Assembly: GCA_020639075.1 (NCBI GenBank)
Contig: JACKHI010000002.1
Span: forward strand, 620,001-684,000
Length of the DNA stretch: 64,000 nucleotides
Direction of reading: 5' to 3'
DNA from: Phycisphaerales bacterium
GTDB lineage: Bacteria > Planctomycetota > Phycisphaerae > UBA1845 > UTPLA1
Of this stretch, positions 1 to 8,980 are shown one piece after another. A model generated the notes under the pieces. That model worked only from the letters and a program-made list of their open reading frames with translations, was not told where the DNA came from and ran no database searches. The number at the start of each line of letters is the position of its first letter. Positions within the stretch are counted from its first letter, which is position 1. The position numbers and the translations under genes were made by a program.

Positions 1-19
1 GGGGCGGGCACTCCGCCAG

Positions 20-634
20 TCAGGGCAGAAAGCCCTCACGCTGGTATTCGGCGAGCCTGTAGTAGAGCGTTCGAATGCTGATACCGAGCTCCTTCGCGGT
101 CATCGTTCGATTGCCTTCGTTCCGCTCGAGCGCTTCGAGGATCGTTTGCCGTTCGACCTCTGTCATTGTTGTTGCGGGGCGCGCCGTTGAGTCGACGGGC
201 GGCGTCACCGCCTGTTCGGGCGCCCTCGGCCGCATCTCACCCATGAACCGGCGGCGCGCCCTATCGATCGCAACTTCGAGTTCTCCCAGACCGCAGGGCT
301 TCGTCAGGAACTCGACAACGCCCAGACGGATAGCCGTTTGCGCTGCTTCAAGCGTGCCAAAACCTGTGATCACGATGACGGCGATGTCGGGCTGCAACGC
401 GCGCAGTTGCCGGAATAACTCCAAGCCCGGGATTCCCGGCAAATTGAGATCCAGCATGGCGATGCCGAATTCGATCTCTCCGGCGTATTCGACGGCCTCT
501 TCACCGGTTCGGACGCAGACACAGAAGAGTCCCATCTCCTTCAGGGCGCGCTGCCATATGTCGCGGAGTGCCGCGACGTCTTCTACGACGAGGACACGAT
601 CACAGGTCGGGATGTTCTCAAGCCGCTCGGTCAC
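20..634 (-). CDS. response regulator, receiver plus Fis-type HTH
   Basis: About 204 aa from a GTG start that overlaps the 3' end of the upstream kinase gene by 17 nt; a longer upstream reading would run through the kinase coding sequence. Residues ~12-130 form a receiver domain with the acidic pair ED at 18-19, phosphoacceptor Asp62 in MLDLNLPG, and the conserved Lys in FLTKP. After a Pro-rich linker, a C-terminal Fis-like helix-turn-helix (NRTMTAKELGISIRTLYYRL) should bind DNA. There is no sigma-54 AAA+ domain, so it resembles PrrA/ActR/RegA-type regulators rather than full NtrC proteins. It is cotranscribed with the kinase at 618-2126, its likely phosphodonor. The target genes are unknown. 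Confidence 0.88.
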   Translation of the reverse strand: MTERLENIPTCDRVLVVEDVAALRDIWQRALKEMGLFCVCVRTGEEAVEYAGEIEFGIAMLDLNLPGIPGLELFRQLRALQPDIAVIVITGFGTLEAAQTAIRLGVVEFLTKPCGLGELEVAIDRARRRFMGEMRPRAPEQAVTPPVDSTARPATTMTEVERQTILEALERNEGNRTMTAKELGISIRTLYYRLAEYQREGFLP

Positions 635-2126
635 GTTTGTCAGATGCTTCAAGCGCCGGCAATCGTACCGTGAACTGGCTTCCGCGTCCCGGCCCTGCGC
701 TTTCCGCGAAGATCTGACCACCGTGCGCCTCGACGATGGCGTGAGAAATGGAAAGGCCCAGACCCGCGCCGCGAAGCGGTTCGCCGTTCCCATCGGAGAA
801 AAACGGCTCGAAGACCTTTTCGACGACGTCGGGCGCCATTCCGCGACCATTGTCACTGACACGGATCGTGACGAGTCCGGCTGTGCGGTCGCCGAGAACG
901 ACGACGCGTCCGGCGCCGGGCTTTACAGCGTTCAGCGCGTTGATAACCAGGTTGAGCGTTACCTGTTTCATTTCGGATTCATTCCCGCGGATCAGTAACG
1001 AATCGCGATCGGGCAGCTTGAGTTCGATGGAGCGATCGCGATAGCCTCTGACCGCCCTGACCATGAAGACGACCTCGTCAAGCACATGCGCGATGGAGAT
1101 TTCGGAACGATCGCCGTCGCCCATCTTGGCGAGCGACAGCAGTTTCTGGACAATCTCCTTGCAGCGGAAGGCTTCGTCGCGAACGATTTGGAGCGACTCT
1201 CGTAGCTCCGTAACGCCGTCTTCATCGAGCGCCTTGCGGAGCCGTACGATCGCGAGTTCCGCGTATCCCGACATGATGTTAAGTGGATTGTTGATCTCGT
1301 GGGCAACGCCGGCCGCGAGAAACCCGACGCTTGCGAGTCGTTCAGATCGGACAAGCTCGTGGCTCTTGGCTCTCACTTTGTCCTCCAGATCACGGTAGGC
1401 GCCCTCCAGTTCGGCGGCCATACGATTGAGATCCCCAGCCAGGGCCGCCAATTCGGTATCGCCGGATGTCTCGACCCGCTCGGTGAACTGGCCCGCGGCA
1501 ATTCGACGCATGGCGCTTTGCAGTCGGTTCAACGGCGACATGATCGAGCGATAGTGGTGAACGCCGAGCAGGATCGCCGCAATGGCGAGGGCGGCGGCGA
1601 GCACCGAAATGGAGATGATCGATTCGTGCAATTGCGTTGCAGCAGCGTCGTGAGTGGCGGCGATCAGGCGATCCATCTGCGTCGCGAGGAGATCGAGTTC
1701 GCGCAAGGCCGCCTCAACGCGCGATTGCGGCGACAGCAGGGTTTTCTCGACGGCACTGGTCTCATCGATGATCGCCAGCAGCTGCGCGCGGGCCGCGGAA
1801 CTCCCATTCCGCTCAACAGCCTGATGTGCCGGATTGGCGCCCGTTTGTTTGTCCTGGAACGCCAGAAAATCGTCGAGAATCGCAATCGCCGATTCGATGT
1901 CCGTCCGGGCGCGCGTGCGATCGAAGTCTGGCGATCTCGTTCGACCATGCAGGTCTTCAACAACGGATTCGGCGCGCTGGATCATTCGCAATTCAACGTA
2001 TTCATCCCGCGCGATGCGAGCCGATTCTCGAAGTCCCGCCAATCCCGTGACAGAGGCGGCGCCGAGCAGAACGAGTCCGGCAAGTAGCAACGCTGTCGTG
2101 ATCGTCAATCGCCGTCCGAGTGTCAT
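618..2126 (-). CDS. membrane sensor histidine kinase (HAMP, HisKA, HATPase)
   Basis: About 502 aa. The start is the ATG preceded by CCGGAGC about 8 nt upstream. A first membrane helix lies at ~8-30, followed by a long periplasmic helical sensor region (~35-165), a second membrane helix at ~170-190, a HAMP linker, and a dimerisation domain with the phosphorylated His at ~276 in AAGVAHEINNPL. The catalytic domain has an N box (NLVINALNAV), a G1 box (DNGRGMAP) and a G2-like GLGLSISHAIVEAHGG. This is the NtrB/AtoS-like kinase type. It autophosphorylates and should pass the phosphate to the overlapping downstream response regulator. The signal sensed is not evident; the periplasmic part resembles four-helix-bundle sensors of chemoreceptor type. 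Confidence 0.9.
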   Translation of the reverse strand: MTLGRRLTITTALLLAGLVLLGAASVTGLAGLRESARIARDEYVELRMIQRAESVVEDLHGRTRSPDFDRTRARTDIESAIAILDDFLAFQDKQTGANPAHQAVERNGSSAARAQLLAIIDETSAVEKTLLSPQSRVEAALRELDLLATQMDRLIAATHDAAATQLHESIISISVLAAALAIAAILLGVHHYRSIMSPLNRLQSAMRRIAAGQFTERVETSGDTELAALAGDLNRMAAELEGAYRDLEDKVRAKSHELVRSERLASVGFLAAGVAHEINNPLNIMSGYAELAIVRLRKALDEDGVTELRESLQIVRDEAFRCKEIVQKLLSLAKMGDGDRSEISIAHVLDEVVFMVRAVRGYRDRSIELKLPDRDSLLIRGNESEMKQVTLNLVINALNAVKPGAGRVVVLGDRTAGLVTIRVSDNGRGMAPDVVEKVFEPFFSDGNGEPLRGAGLGLSISHAIVEAHGGQIFAESAGPGRGSQFTVRLPALEASDKRDRAA

Positions 2127-2393
2127 CAAATGCTCCGGATTACATTGATTCGGTGGTTGATTATACACGTCAGCGCGTTTGCTGACGCACATTGTGCAAA
2201 GTTTGCATTTGTGGCGATTTCAAGGCCTTTTCATGGGATAATCCACTCTGTCCCGCAGCACGAAGCGCGCAGAGATCACTGCTGTTCGAGGCTTCTCGCG
2301 TGCTTCACGCATTGACGCTCGGGAGTGTTCCGTCGACGGGCTGATGCCGAATCAGTTCGCAATCGAAACGAGAGTCCAGCGAGGGAGTCAATA

Positions 2394-4886
2394 ATGCAGC
2401 GACAGTTGCTCGTTCCATTTGCAGTGTGCCTGATGACCACGACGACGCAGACGATAGCGCAAAACTGGGAGCCGGCGCCTGCGTTACCGACCGGCGGCGC
2501 AGCGCGCGTCCACGCAGTCGGCGTGAATCAGAACGGCACGCTCTTCGCAATCGGCGGGACGCCGTGGCAGAACGGCGGCGACATGGACGGAAGCGTGCAT
2601 CGGTTGCTGCCGGGGGCGGCCGCGTGGACGAGCGTTACACCGCTGAGCGGTGAGGGACCGATCGTCGGCATGGCCGGCGGCGTCGATTCGCTCGGGCGAA
2701 TCGTCTTGTTCGGCGGATATCTGCTCAACGATGACGGGCCTGGATCTGAGTTCACTTACGAGCCGATCGATGGACCGACGGGCGGCGTTGCGTCGCGCAA
2801 CGCGCCGGGAACCGCGACAGGCCCGACGGCGTTTGCGACGGACGATCTCGGGCGGATCTACGGGATCGGCGGCGGCCTCGGCGCCGGCGAAGGCAATTCC
2901 GGATACTGCGATCGATACGATGCATCCTCCGATTCGTGGGAGACACTTGCGTCTATGACAACGCCGGCCGCCGAGGCGTGCGCGGCGTTCGACGGCGACG
3001 GCCATATTCTCGTTTGCGGCGGCATCAACGCCGCCGGCACCGCGCGGATCGCAAACGTCGCAAGGTATGACATCGCAACGAACACGTGGTCCGACACGGC
3101 AGTCCCCGATCTGCCTGTCGCGCTGAGCGGCGGAAGTGCCGCGCGAGGGATTGACGGCCGAATCTACGTTGCGGGCGGAGAGACTGGTCCCTTGGGGGCG
3201 GGCGTGACACAGTCAGCCGTCTATCGATGGGAGCCCGCCGGCAATGCATGGACATCCGTCGCGAGCATGGCGACGCCTCGAACCCATTTCGCACTCGTGT
3301 TGGGCGACGATGACTATCTCTATGCGATCGGCGGCGACAACGAGACCGGCGGCACGGATTCCGTTGAGAAGCTCTTCACGCCGCGATGTCCGACATTCAA
3401 TGTGCAGCCCGGTGATCTGGATGCGTGGAGTGGGACGATTGCCGGGTTCAGCGCGGCTGTGACCGGCGCGTCGCCATTTGAATTTCAATGGCGGCGCGAC
3501 GGACAGCCTTTGAGCGACGGGCCGACAGGTTTGGGGAGTACGATTCAGGGGGCGACGACGTCTTCGCTGACGATCTCGACGCCAAGTGTCGCCGACGAGG
3601 CGGCGTATGACATCGTCGTGACGAATGCCTGCGGTGCGACGATGAGCGCTGTCGCAGTGCTCACGATTCGTCAGACGCCGATTGTGCCAACGCTCTGGAA
3701 AGTAACCAATCTTCATCCGGCATGGGCGCAGGACTCGTCGTACGCCCGGGGTATTTCGAACGGCCGGATCGGCGGTGAGGCCGTTACGCCGACGCTCATG
3801 CCCGACGGTCGGACCTTGACGCTGGGGCATCCCGTTGTGTGGGAGACGCCAACGTCGTCGGGTGTTGACATCACGCCTGCCGGATCGGTCGGCGGCGGAA
3901 TTCGGGATGCTGCGGGAGACTATTTCGTCGGCTGGTATTGGCACACGTACTCCTGTCCTTCGGGCGGCCAGACGTGGACCTGCGGCTGGCAGTCGGCGGC
4001 GTACTGGGCGGGGGCGAATCTGGCATTCACAGAGGCGCCGCATGGTTCGGGGCCCGAATACGACATCGCCGCCGGAACGGACGGCGAGCGCATCGTTGGA
4101 ACCCTGACGTATGAATACACAGAGGGGAACTACACGAGTTACGCGACGATGTGGACGCCGCCGGCGTCAGGCCAGTCCCTTCACCCATCCGGCGTCGCCT
4201 CGAACAGTAGTGCGAGCGCCGTGGACGGTGCGTATCAATACGGTTCCTACAACACGCCGCTTCCGGGGCCGTCAACCCATGCCGCGCGATGGTCGGGCAG
4301 CAGCGCGACGTTTGTCGACATTCATCCGGATGGATTCTCGCGATCGTGGGTCTCCGGCGCGGCGGACGGACAGGCGGTCGGCACGGCCGTTCTCGGCTCG
4401 ACAAACCACGCAATGATGTGGGTCGGCGCCACGACGATCGATCTTACACCCGGCGGCCTGGCGGGCAATGCAACGGACGCCGACGGTGGGTTGCAGATCG
4501 GCGATGTCGGTAGTCATGCCGCTATCTGGGCAGGGACGCCGGAATCCTATTTCGATCTTAACTCAGTCCTGCCGCCGGATTATTCGGGCGCGACGGCGGA
4601 TTCTATTGAAGTCGCGGAGGATGGGACTGTGCGTGTCGTCGGTAGCGGATACGTACCGGCACGCAGTCGCTATGAGGCGATTGTGTGGGAAAGCCTGCCG
4701 GATGTTCCCGCCGGCGATGCAAACTGCGACGGCGTCGTGAATGCGATGGACGTTTCGGTTTTCGCCACAGTGCTTGCCGGCGTCGATAGCGAGGTTTGTC
4801 ACGTGAATGCGGCGGATATGAACGAAGACGGGAATGCGAACGGCGACGATATTCAACTGTTCGTTGGCGCACTGATCGGCAACTGA
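2394..4886 (+). CDS. secreted Kelch/Ig-like/HAF-repeat protein with C-terminal dockerin
   Basis: About 830 aa. The start is the ATG 7 nt after GAGGGAG; a signal peptide follows (MQRQLLVPFAVCLMTT...QTIAQ). Residues ~25-330 contain Kelch-type beta-propeller repeats (for example GGxxxx...VxRYD..TNTW). Next comes an Ig-like segment (~345-440, FQWRRDGQPL...ADEAAYDIVVTNACG), then a HAF-like region with AVGTAVLGSTNHAMMW motifs. The last ~60 residues are a dockerin-like pair of Ca-binding loops (GDANCDGVVNAMD and ADMNEDGNANGDD). It is predicted to be extracellular. Substrate and partner are unknown, and no cohesin gene is seen nearby. It lies upstream of a seven-haem cytochrome in the same orientation, but there is no evidence that they act together. 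Confidence 0.85.
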   Translation: MQRQLLVPFAVCLMTTTTQTIAQNWEPAPALPTGGAARVHAVGVNQNGTLFAIGGTPWQNGGDMDGSVHRLLPGAAAWTSVTPLSGEGPIVGMAGGVDSLGRIVLFGGYLLNDDGPGSEFTYEPIDGPTGGVASRNAPGTATGPTAFATDDLGRIYGIGGGLGAGEGNSGYCDRYDASSDSWETLASMTTPAAEACAAFDGDGHILVCGGINAAGTARIANVARYDIATNTWSDTAVPDLPVALSGGSAARGIDGRIYVAGGETGPLGAGVTQSAVYRWEPAGNAWTSVASMATPRTHFALVLGDDDYLYAIGGDNETGGTDSVEKLFTPRCPTFNVQPGDLDAWSGTIAGFSAAVTGASPFEFQWRRDGQPLSDGPTGLGSTIQGATTSSLTISTPSVADEAAYDIVVTNACGATMSAVAVLTIRQTPIVPTLWKVTNLHPAWAQDSSYARGISNGRIGGEAVTPTLMPDGRTLTLGHPVVWETPTSSGVDITPAGSVGGGIRDAAGDYFVGWYWHTYSCPSGGQTWTCGWQSAAYWAGANLAFTEAPHGSGPEYDIAAGTDGERIVGTLTYEYTEGNYTSYATMWTPPASGQSLHPSGVASNSSASAVDGAYQYGSYNTPLPGPSTHAARWSGSSATFVDIHPDGFSRSWVSGAADGQAVGTAVLGSTNHAMMWVGATTIDLTPGGLAGNATDADGGLQIGDVGSHAAIWAGTPESYFDLNSVLPPDYSGATADSIEVAEDGTVRVVGSGYVPARSRYEAIVWESLPDVPAGDANCDGVVNAMDVSVFATVLAGVDSEVCHVNAADMNEDGNANGDDIQLFVGALIGN

Positions 4887-4964
4887 CGAGGCGCACGCCC
4901 TCGGTTGTTCAGCGGACACGTGTTGATTGCGAGAGAGAATCTTATGCCGAGTTTGGAGGCTACT

Positions 4965-6185
4965 ATGTTGAGAAAACGCCATGGAAAATCAACGGCCGCG
5001 GTGATTCTGTCGGCACTGTGCACAGTCATCCTGCTCGCGGCGACGTCGGACGCACCTTCAGCGCCGACGGCCGGAGCCGGGCCGAGGGCTGTCAGCACGC
5101 CCTATGTCGTGCTGGGATTCAACGACCTCGGCATGCACTGCATGAACGAGGATTGTTCGGAGTTGTTGATCCTGCCGCCTTTCAACAACATCCACGCGCA
5201 AGTGGTGGATCGGACCCACGGTTCGCCCGAGATTGTGACGCAGGGAATCACCGTCGAGTACGTGATGCCGTCCAACACGCGATCGTCGGACAAGACGAAC
5301 TTCTGGACATACTCGCAGGCGCTTCTCGGTGCGAACATTCCGCCGGACGTGGGCGTGACGGGGAGCAAGTTGTCGGGCCTCATGACGCGGACTCCAGGCG
5401 GAAACGACTATTCCGTGATTGGCGTCCCGGTCACTCCGATCGACGACGCCGGCCGCGAGAATCCGTATCCGCTGGCGACTGTCACGGCGAAGCGAAACGG
5501 CGTCGTCATGGGAACGACGCAGGTCGTCGTCCCCGTGTCGTGGGAGATCGGCTGCAACATCTGCCACAACACGCCGGGAATCTCGACGGCGACGGATATC
5601 CTGAGAAAGCACGACGTACTTCACGGCACACAATTGGAATCGAGCAAGCCCGTCCTGTGCGCAGGCTGCCATGCCGATCCTGCGCTCGGAACGCCCGGTC
5701 AGCCCGGCGTCTCCAATTTTTCGTCGGCGATGCATCTGTCGCACGCGCCACGGATGGAACAGGCCGGCCTGGCGAATGAGTGCTACGCGTGTCATCCCGG
5801 CGTACGGACGCTGTGTCAGCGTGACGTGCACCTGGCACGAGGCATGCACTGCAACGATTGCCATGTTTCCATGGAGGCGGTGGGCGACCCGGTGCGAACG
5901 CCGTGGATCGACGAACCCAAGTGCGGCGATTGCCATCAGGCGGATCATCCGACATGGGAATTCGAGGAGCCAGGCAAGAACTTCAAAGAGTCTCGGGGGC
6001 ATCGCGGCATCATGTGCGCGTCCTGTCACGGCAGCCCGCATGCCATCACGCCGACGATTACCGCGGCGGATAACGTGCAGGCCATCACTGCACAAGGCCA
6101 CGCAGGTCGAATCGACACGTGTACGGTGTGCCACTCGCAGACACCGGACGATCCGTTTCCGCATCGCCTGTCTGACGACGACTGA
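4965..6185 (+). CDS. periplasmic seven-haem c-type cytochrome
   Basis: About 406 aa. The ATG follows TTGGAGGCTACT. It has an N-terminal signal peptide (RKRHGKSTAAVILSALCTVILLA). Residues ~45-195 form a conserved non-haem domain (VLGFNDLGMHCMNEDCSEL, then a beta-rich segment ending SWEIGC). The C-terminal half has seven CXXCH haem sites: CNICH, CAGCH, CYACH, CNDCH, CGDCH, CASCH and CTVCH, with several extra His residues as possible distal ligands. It is likely to carry electrons in the periplasm or at the cell surface. No membrane quinol oxidase or reductase partner lies next to it. It is flanked by dockerin-bearing exoproteins in the same orientation. Confidence 0.88.
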   Translation: MLRKRHGKSTAAVILSALCTVILLAATSDAPSAPTAGAGPRAVSTPYVVLGFNDLGMHCMNEDCSELLILPPFNNIHAQVVDRTHGSPEIVTQGITVEYVMPSNTRSSDKTNFWTYSQALLGANIPPDVGVTGSKLSGLMTRTPGGNDYSVIGVPVTPIDDAGRENPYPLATVTAKRNGVVMGTTQVVVPVSWEIGCNICHNTPGISTATDILRKHDVLHGTQLESSKPVLCAGCHADPALGTPGQPGVSNFSSAMHLSHAPRMEQAGLANECYACHPGVRTLCQRDVHLARGMHCNDCHVSMEAVGDPVRTPWIDEPKCGDCHQADHPTWEFEEPGKNFKESRGHRGIMCASCHGSPHAITPTITAADNVQAITAQGHAGRIDTCTVCHSQTPDDPFPHRLSDDD

Positions 6186-6249
6186 TATCCGGGACCTGAA
6201 AACGACAATTCGCTGATGCGATCCATCAGGCGATTTGAGGAGCAATGAA

Positions 6250-7467
6250 ATGCATCGCAAAGCACATGTATCTTCGAGATGGTCCGTTGCGGCGATCGCC
6301 GTCTGTCTGGCGGCGACAGTTGCTGACGCCCAGTACTATTCCGTGACTGACCTGGGGACAATCTCGGGTCCGCTGAGCAACGCAAAGGGGCTCGACAACG
6401 CCGGTCGCGTTGCGGGCGTTTCGATCGTCGCCAGCAATAACTTCCATGCCGCAATATGGGATGGCGCGCCGGTCGACCTGGGGACGATTGACGTCGACAC
6501 GCAAAGCATCGCCTACGCGATCAGCGACTCGGGCGCCGTCGTCGGCGTTTCTTATAATTACGGTGATCTTCAGCCGCATGCGTTCATGTGGCAGTCGGGC
6601 GTGCTGACGCCGCTGGGGCAGTTCTCGCCGCACGACATCAATGATAGCGGCGTCATTGTCGGCCATCGAACGCTCTTCAATGCCCAGAGTCTCTGGGTGG
6701 AGCAGGCGTGCCGATGGACGGGCGGGGCCCTCGTAGACTTGAGTTCACTAGGTGGATATTCAAGTCAGGCGCTCGCGATCAACGCCGACGGGGCGATCGC
6801 CGGTGAGTCGCAACTTGCCGACAACATGACTGTTCGAGCCTGTCTCTGGTTGGCCGGGACGCCGCACAACCTCGGCGCATTGTCAGCGAGCGCGACGGCG
6901 AAGAGCGCCGCGTCGGATCTCAATGGCGCCGGGCAGATTGTTGGTTGGTCCGAAACGGCCGGCGGGCCGATCCACGCCTGCCTGTTTGAAGTTGACGTGA
7001 ATGGACTTGTGGTCAGCCGCGTCGATCTCGGCGCGCTGTCCGGGAGTTCGAGCATCGCGATGGGGATCAATGAATCAGGCGTCGTCGTCGGTGCTTCGGA
7101 TTATCGCGGGTTCGTTTGGGACGCGGGCGTCATGACGGACCTGAATGACCTGATACCGCCGGGAGAAGGCTGGAAGATCACGCGGGCCGTGGCGATCAAC
7201 GATAGCGGCGTGATCGCGGCGGATGGCGATTTGCTCGGATTCACGCATGCCGTCCTGCTGACGCCGAACCTCTGCCTCAAGGGTGACGTCAATGCGGACG
7301 GCGCCATCAATGCGCTGGACATCCAGGCGATGGTTGGGACCATTCTCAACGGCGGTTCAGCCTGGGAATTGTGCGCCGGCGATCTTGGCTTGCCGCACGA
7401 CGGTGCCGTGACGGGCGACGACATCGGTGCGTTCGTTCAGTGCTTGCTCGGCGGTCCCTGCAACTAG
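6250..7467 (+). CDS. secreted HAF-repeat protein with C-terminal dockerin
   Basis: About 405 aa, starting at the ATG 7 nt after GAGGAG. The signal peptide ends near ATVADAQ. The body is made of repeated HAF-type units such as AISDSGAVVGVS, DINDSGVIVGHR, AINADGAIAGES, DLNGAGQIVGWS and GINESGVVVGAS, spaced about 40-50 residues apart and predicted to form a beta-propeller-like extracellular fold. The C-terminal ~60 residues are a dockerin-like module. The first loop (GDVNADGAINALD) is good; the second (GDLGLPHDGAVTGDD) is degenerate. It resembles the C-terminal part of the 2394-4886 protein. It converges on the dab operon, with a strong hairpin between the two. Confidence 0.85.
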   Translation: MHRKAHVSSRWSVAAIAVCLAATVADAQYYSVTDLGTISGPLSNAKGLDNAGRVAGVSIVASNNFHAAIWDGAPVDLGTIDVDTQSIAYAISDSGAVVGVSYNYGDLQPHAFMWQSGVLTPLGQFSPHDINDSGVIVGHRTLFNAQSLWVEQACRWTGGALVDLSSLGGYSSQALAINADGAIAGESQLADNMTVRACLWLAGTPHNLGALSASATAKSAASDLNGAGQIVGWSETAGGPIHACLFEVDVNGLVVSRVDLGALSGSSSIAMGINESGVVVGASDYRGFVWDAGVMTDLNDLIPPGEGWKITRAVAINDSGVIAADGDLLGFTHAVLLTPNLCLKGDVNADGAINALDIQAMVGTILNGGSAWELCAGDLGLPHDGAVTGDDIGAFVQCLLGGPCN

Positions 7468-7468
7468 A

Positions 7469-8980
7469 TCAGGATTTGTGCTCCGGCCGCGCCGAATGAC
7501 GTCGAGGGGCGTCGATTCGGCGCGGCCCATGCGTCGTCACATTCGCAGCGTTTTCCAGACCGTTCTTGTTCGGCGCCTGCTGAATGCCTAGTCCGCGTTG
7601 CTGCCGCAGTTCGGCCAGTTGGACGGCAGCGTGGTACCGCGATTCGACGCCCGGCTGCGGGAAGAGCCCTCCCCCGATGATCAGCAGTGCGAGAATCGTG
7701 ACGGCGAGGCGTTCGCGCGACCGGCTGCTGATGTCAATCGATGTCACATGACGTGTTCCCGTGAAGATACGAAAGTAAACCCGCATGATGGCGAGTCCGT
7801 TCAGTGCGCCGGTGATCACAACGACAGTGCTGATCGCCGGCGACGCTCGAACCGTTCCCTCGACGAGGAGTTCGGCGCCGACGAATCCGAGCGTCCCGGG
7901 AAACCCAATGCTGGCGAGTCCTGTCAACAGAAACAGCGCAGCCAGTGCGGGGACGTGGTCGTAAAGACCGTGGAACCTATCCAAGGGCAATCGCCCGGTT
8001 CGCGCTTCGACGGAACGCAGCGTCAGTCCGAGGCCGGTCAGACTGAGACCGACGGCGATCCAGGTGCAAAGCGCGCCCGTCATTCCAATCGGCGTCGTCA
8101 GCTCGATGCCGATCAACACAAGTGATGCATGGCTGAGGAAAAGGTAGCAGAAGAACCGCCGTGTATCGCGCTGCACGAGCGCCATGCCGGCGGCGTATAC
8201 CGCCGTGATGAGAGAGGCGATTGCGATGACTTCGAGGATCCACGTTGGTGCAATGGGCAGAACGAGTCGCATGACAGCGAATGCACCGACGAGTGGTGTG
8301 ACAAACAGCAACGACATGCCGAAGCTTGCACGCTCAAAGAGGTCGCTGATCCAGCAATGGGCCGGGACGATTCCGCTTCGCGTGAGTGCGGCGATTGTGA
8401 GGAGGCAGATGCCGACGACGGACATGACCGAACCCGGATCCGTCGATTGGACGAGACTCTGGCCGGCGACAAGCAGGATCGAAAAAACACCCATGTGGAT
8501 GACGAAGATACGCGTCGGTTGACCACGGCGTCGAAGCTCGAACCAAAGTGGAATGGTCCCCGCAATGAGACATCCGATGACTCCCCACGCGGAATGGCAA
8601 AGGAACGTCGCGAGCACGATGGCCTCAGAACAGAGCGCTCGCGATATCGAAAAGTGGCGAATCTTGGTACGCATCGTTGCCAGAATGACCAGCAGGTACA
8701 ACAGGGCCGTCAGGGGAAGCAGCGGTGCGCTCAGTTCATCGATGAAGAGCACGTCAGATTGGAAGACGCGCGAAAGAACGTCGAAACGAGAGTGCGCTTC
8801 GGGAACGTGAAGGAAGTTGAATTCCTGCCATGCCCCGATTGCTGCCAAGAGCGTCAGCCCGGAGAAGACGACGCCCCGACGCCAGGCGGCGTCGCTGTGT
8901 CGCGTGAGCCGAATGACGACGGCGCCGAGTAGCGGCAAAACGACCATCGCTTCGAGCCAGGGTAGATGCAACTCCGACAT
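7469..8980 (-). CDS. NuoM/NuoN-like proton-translocating membrane subunit of the DAB operon
   Basis: About 503 aa with around 13-14 hydrophobic helices. The ATG follows GGAGG at 7 nt and overlaps the dabB stop by one base (TGATG); a GTG three bases earlier is the alternative. It belongs to the Mrp/NDH-1 antiporter-like family, seen in SGIVPAHCWISDLFERASFGMS (the NuoM lysine/proline helix region) and the LTGLASIGFPGTLGF motif. It is the third gene of a coupled operon with dabA and dabB, so its likely role is a second proton-conducting subunit driving bicarbonate/CO2 uptake. The classical DAB pair has only one such subunit, so its requirement is uncertain. The final ~50 residues are polar and overlap a strong hairpin. 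Confidence 0.8.
   Translation of the reverse strand: MSELHLPWLEAMVVLPLLGAVVIRLTRHSDAAWRRGVVFSGLTLLAAIGAWQEFNFLHVPEAHSRFDVLSRVFQSDVLFIDELSAPLLPLTALLYLLVILATMRTKIRHFSISRALCSEAIVLATFLCHSAWGVIGCLIAGTIPLWFELRRRGQPTRIFVIHMGVFSILLVAGQSLVQSTDPGSVMSVVGICLLTIAALTRSGIVPAHCWISDLFERASFGMSLLFVTPLVGAFAVMRLVLPIAPTWILEVIAIASLITAVYAAGMALVQRDTRRFFCYLFLSHASLVLIGIELTTPIGMTGALCTWIAVGLSLTGLGLTLRSVEARTGRLPLDRFHGLYDHVPALAALFLLTGLASIGFPGTLGFVGAELLVEGTVRASPAISTVVVITGALNGLAIMRVYFRIFTGTRHVTSIDISSRSRERLAVTILALLIIGGGLFPQPGVESRYHAAVQLAELRQQRGLGIQQAPNKNGLENAANVTTHGPRRIDAPRRHSARPEHKS
7485..7527. terminator. strong inverted repeat between convergent genes
   Basis: Perfect 13-bp arms (7485-7497 GGCCGCGCCGAAT and 7515-7527), extended inward by GACG/CGTC with one bulge, close an ~8-nt loop. 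It lies 18 bp past the stop of the plus-strand HAF gene and inside the last codons of the minus-strand membrane gene. There is no T-tract. It probably acts as a bidirectional transcription stop or RNA 3'-end stabiliser. Confidence 0.55.
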
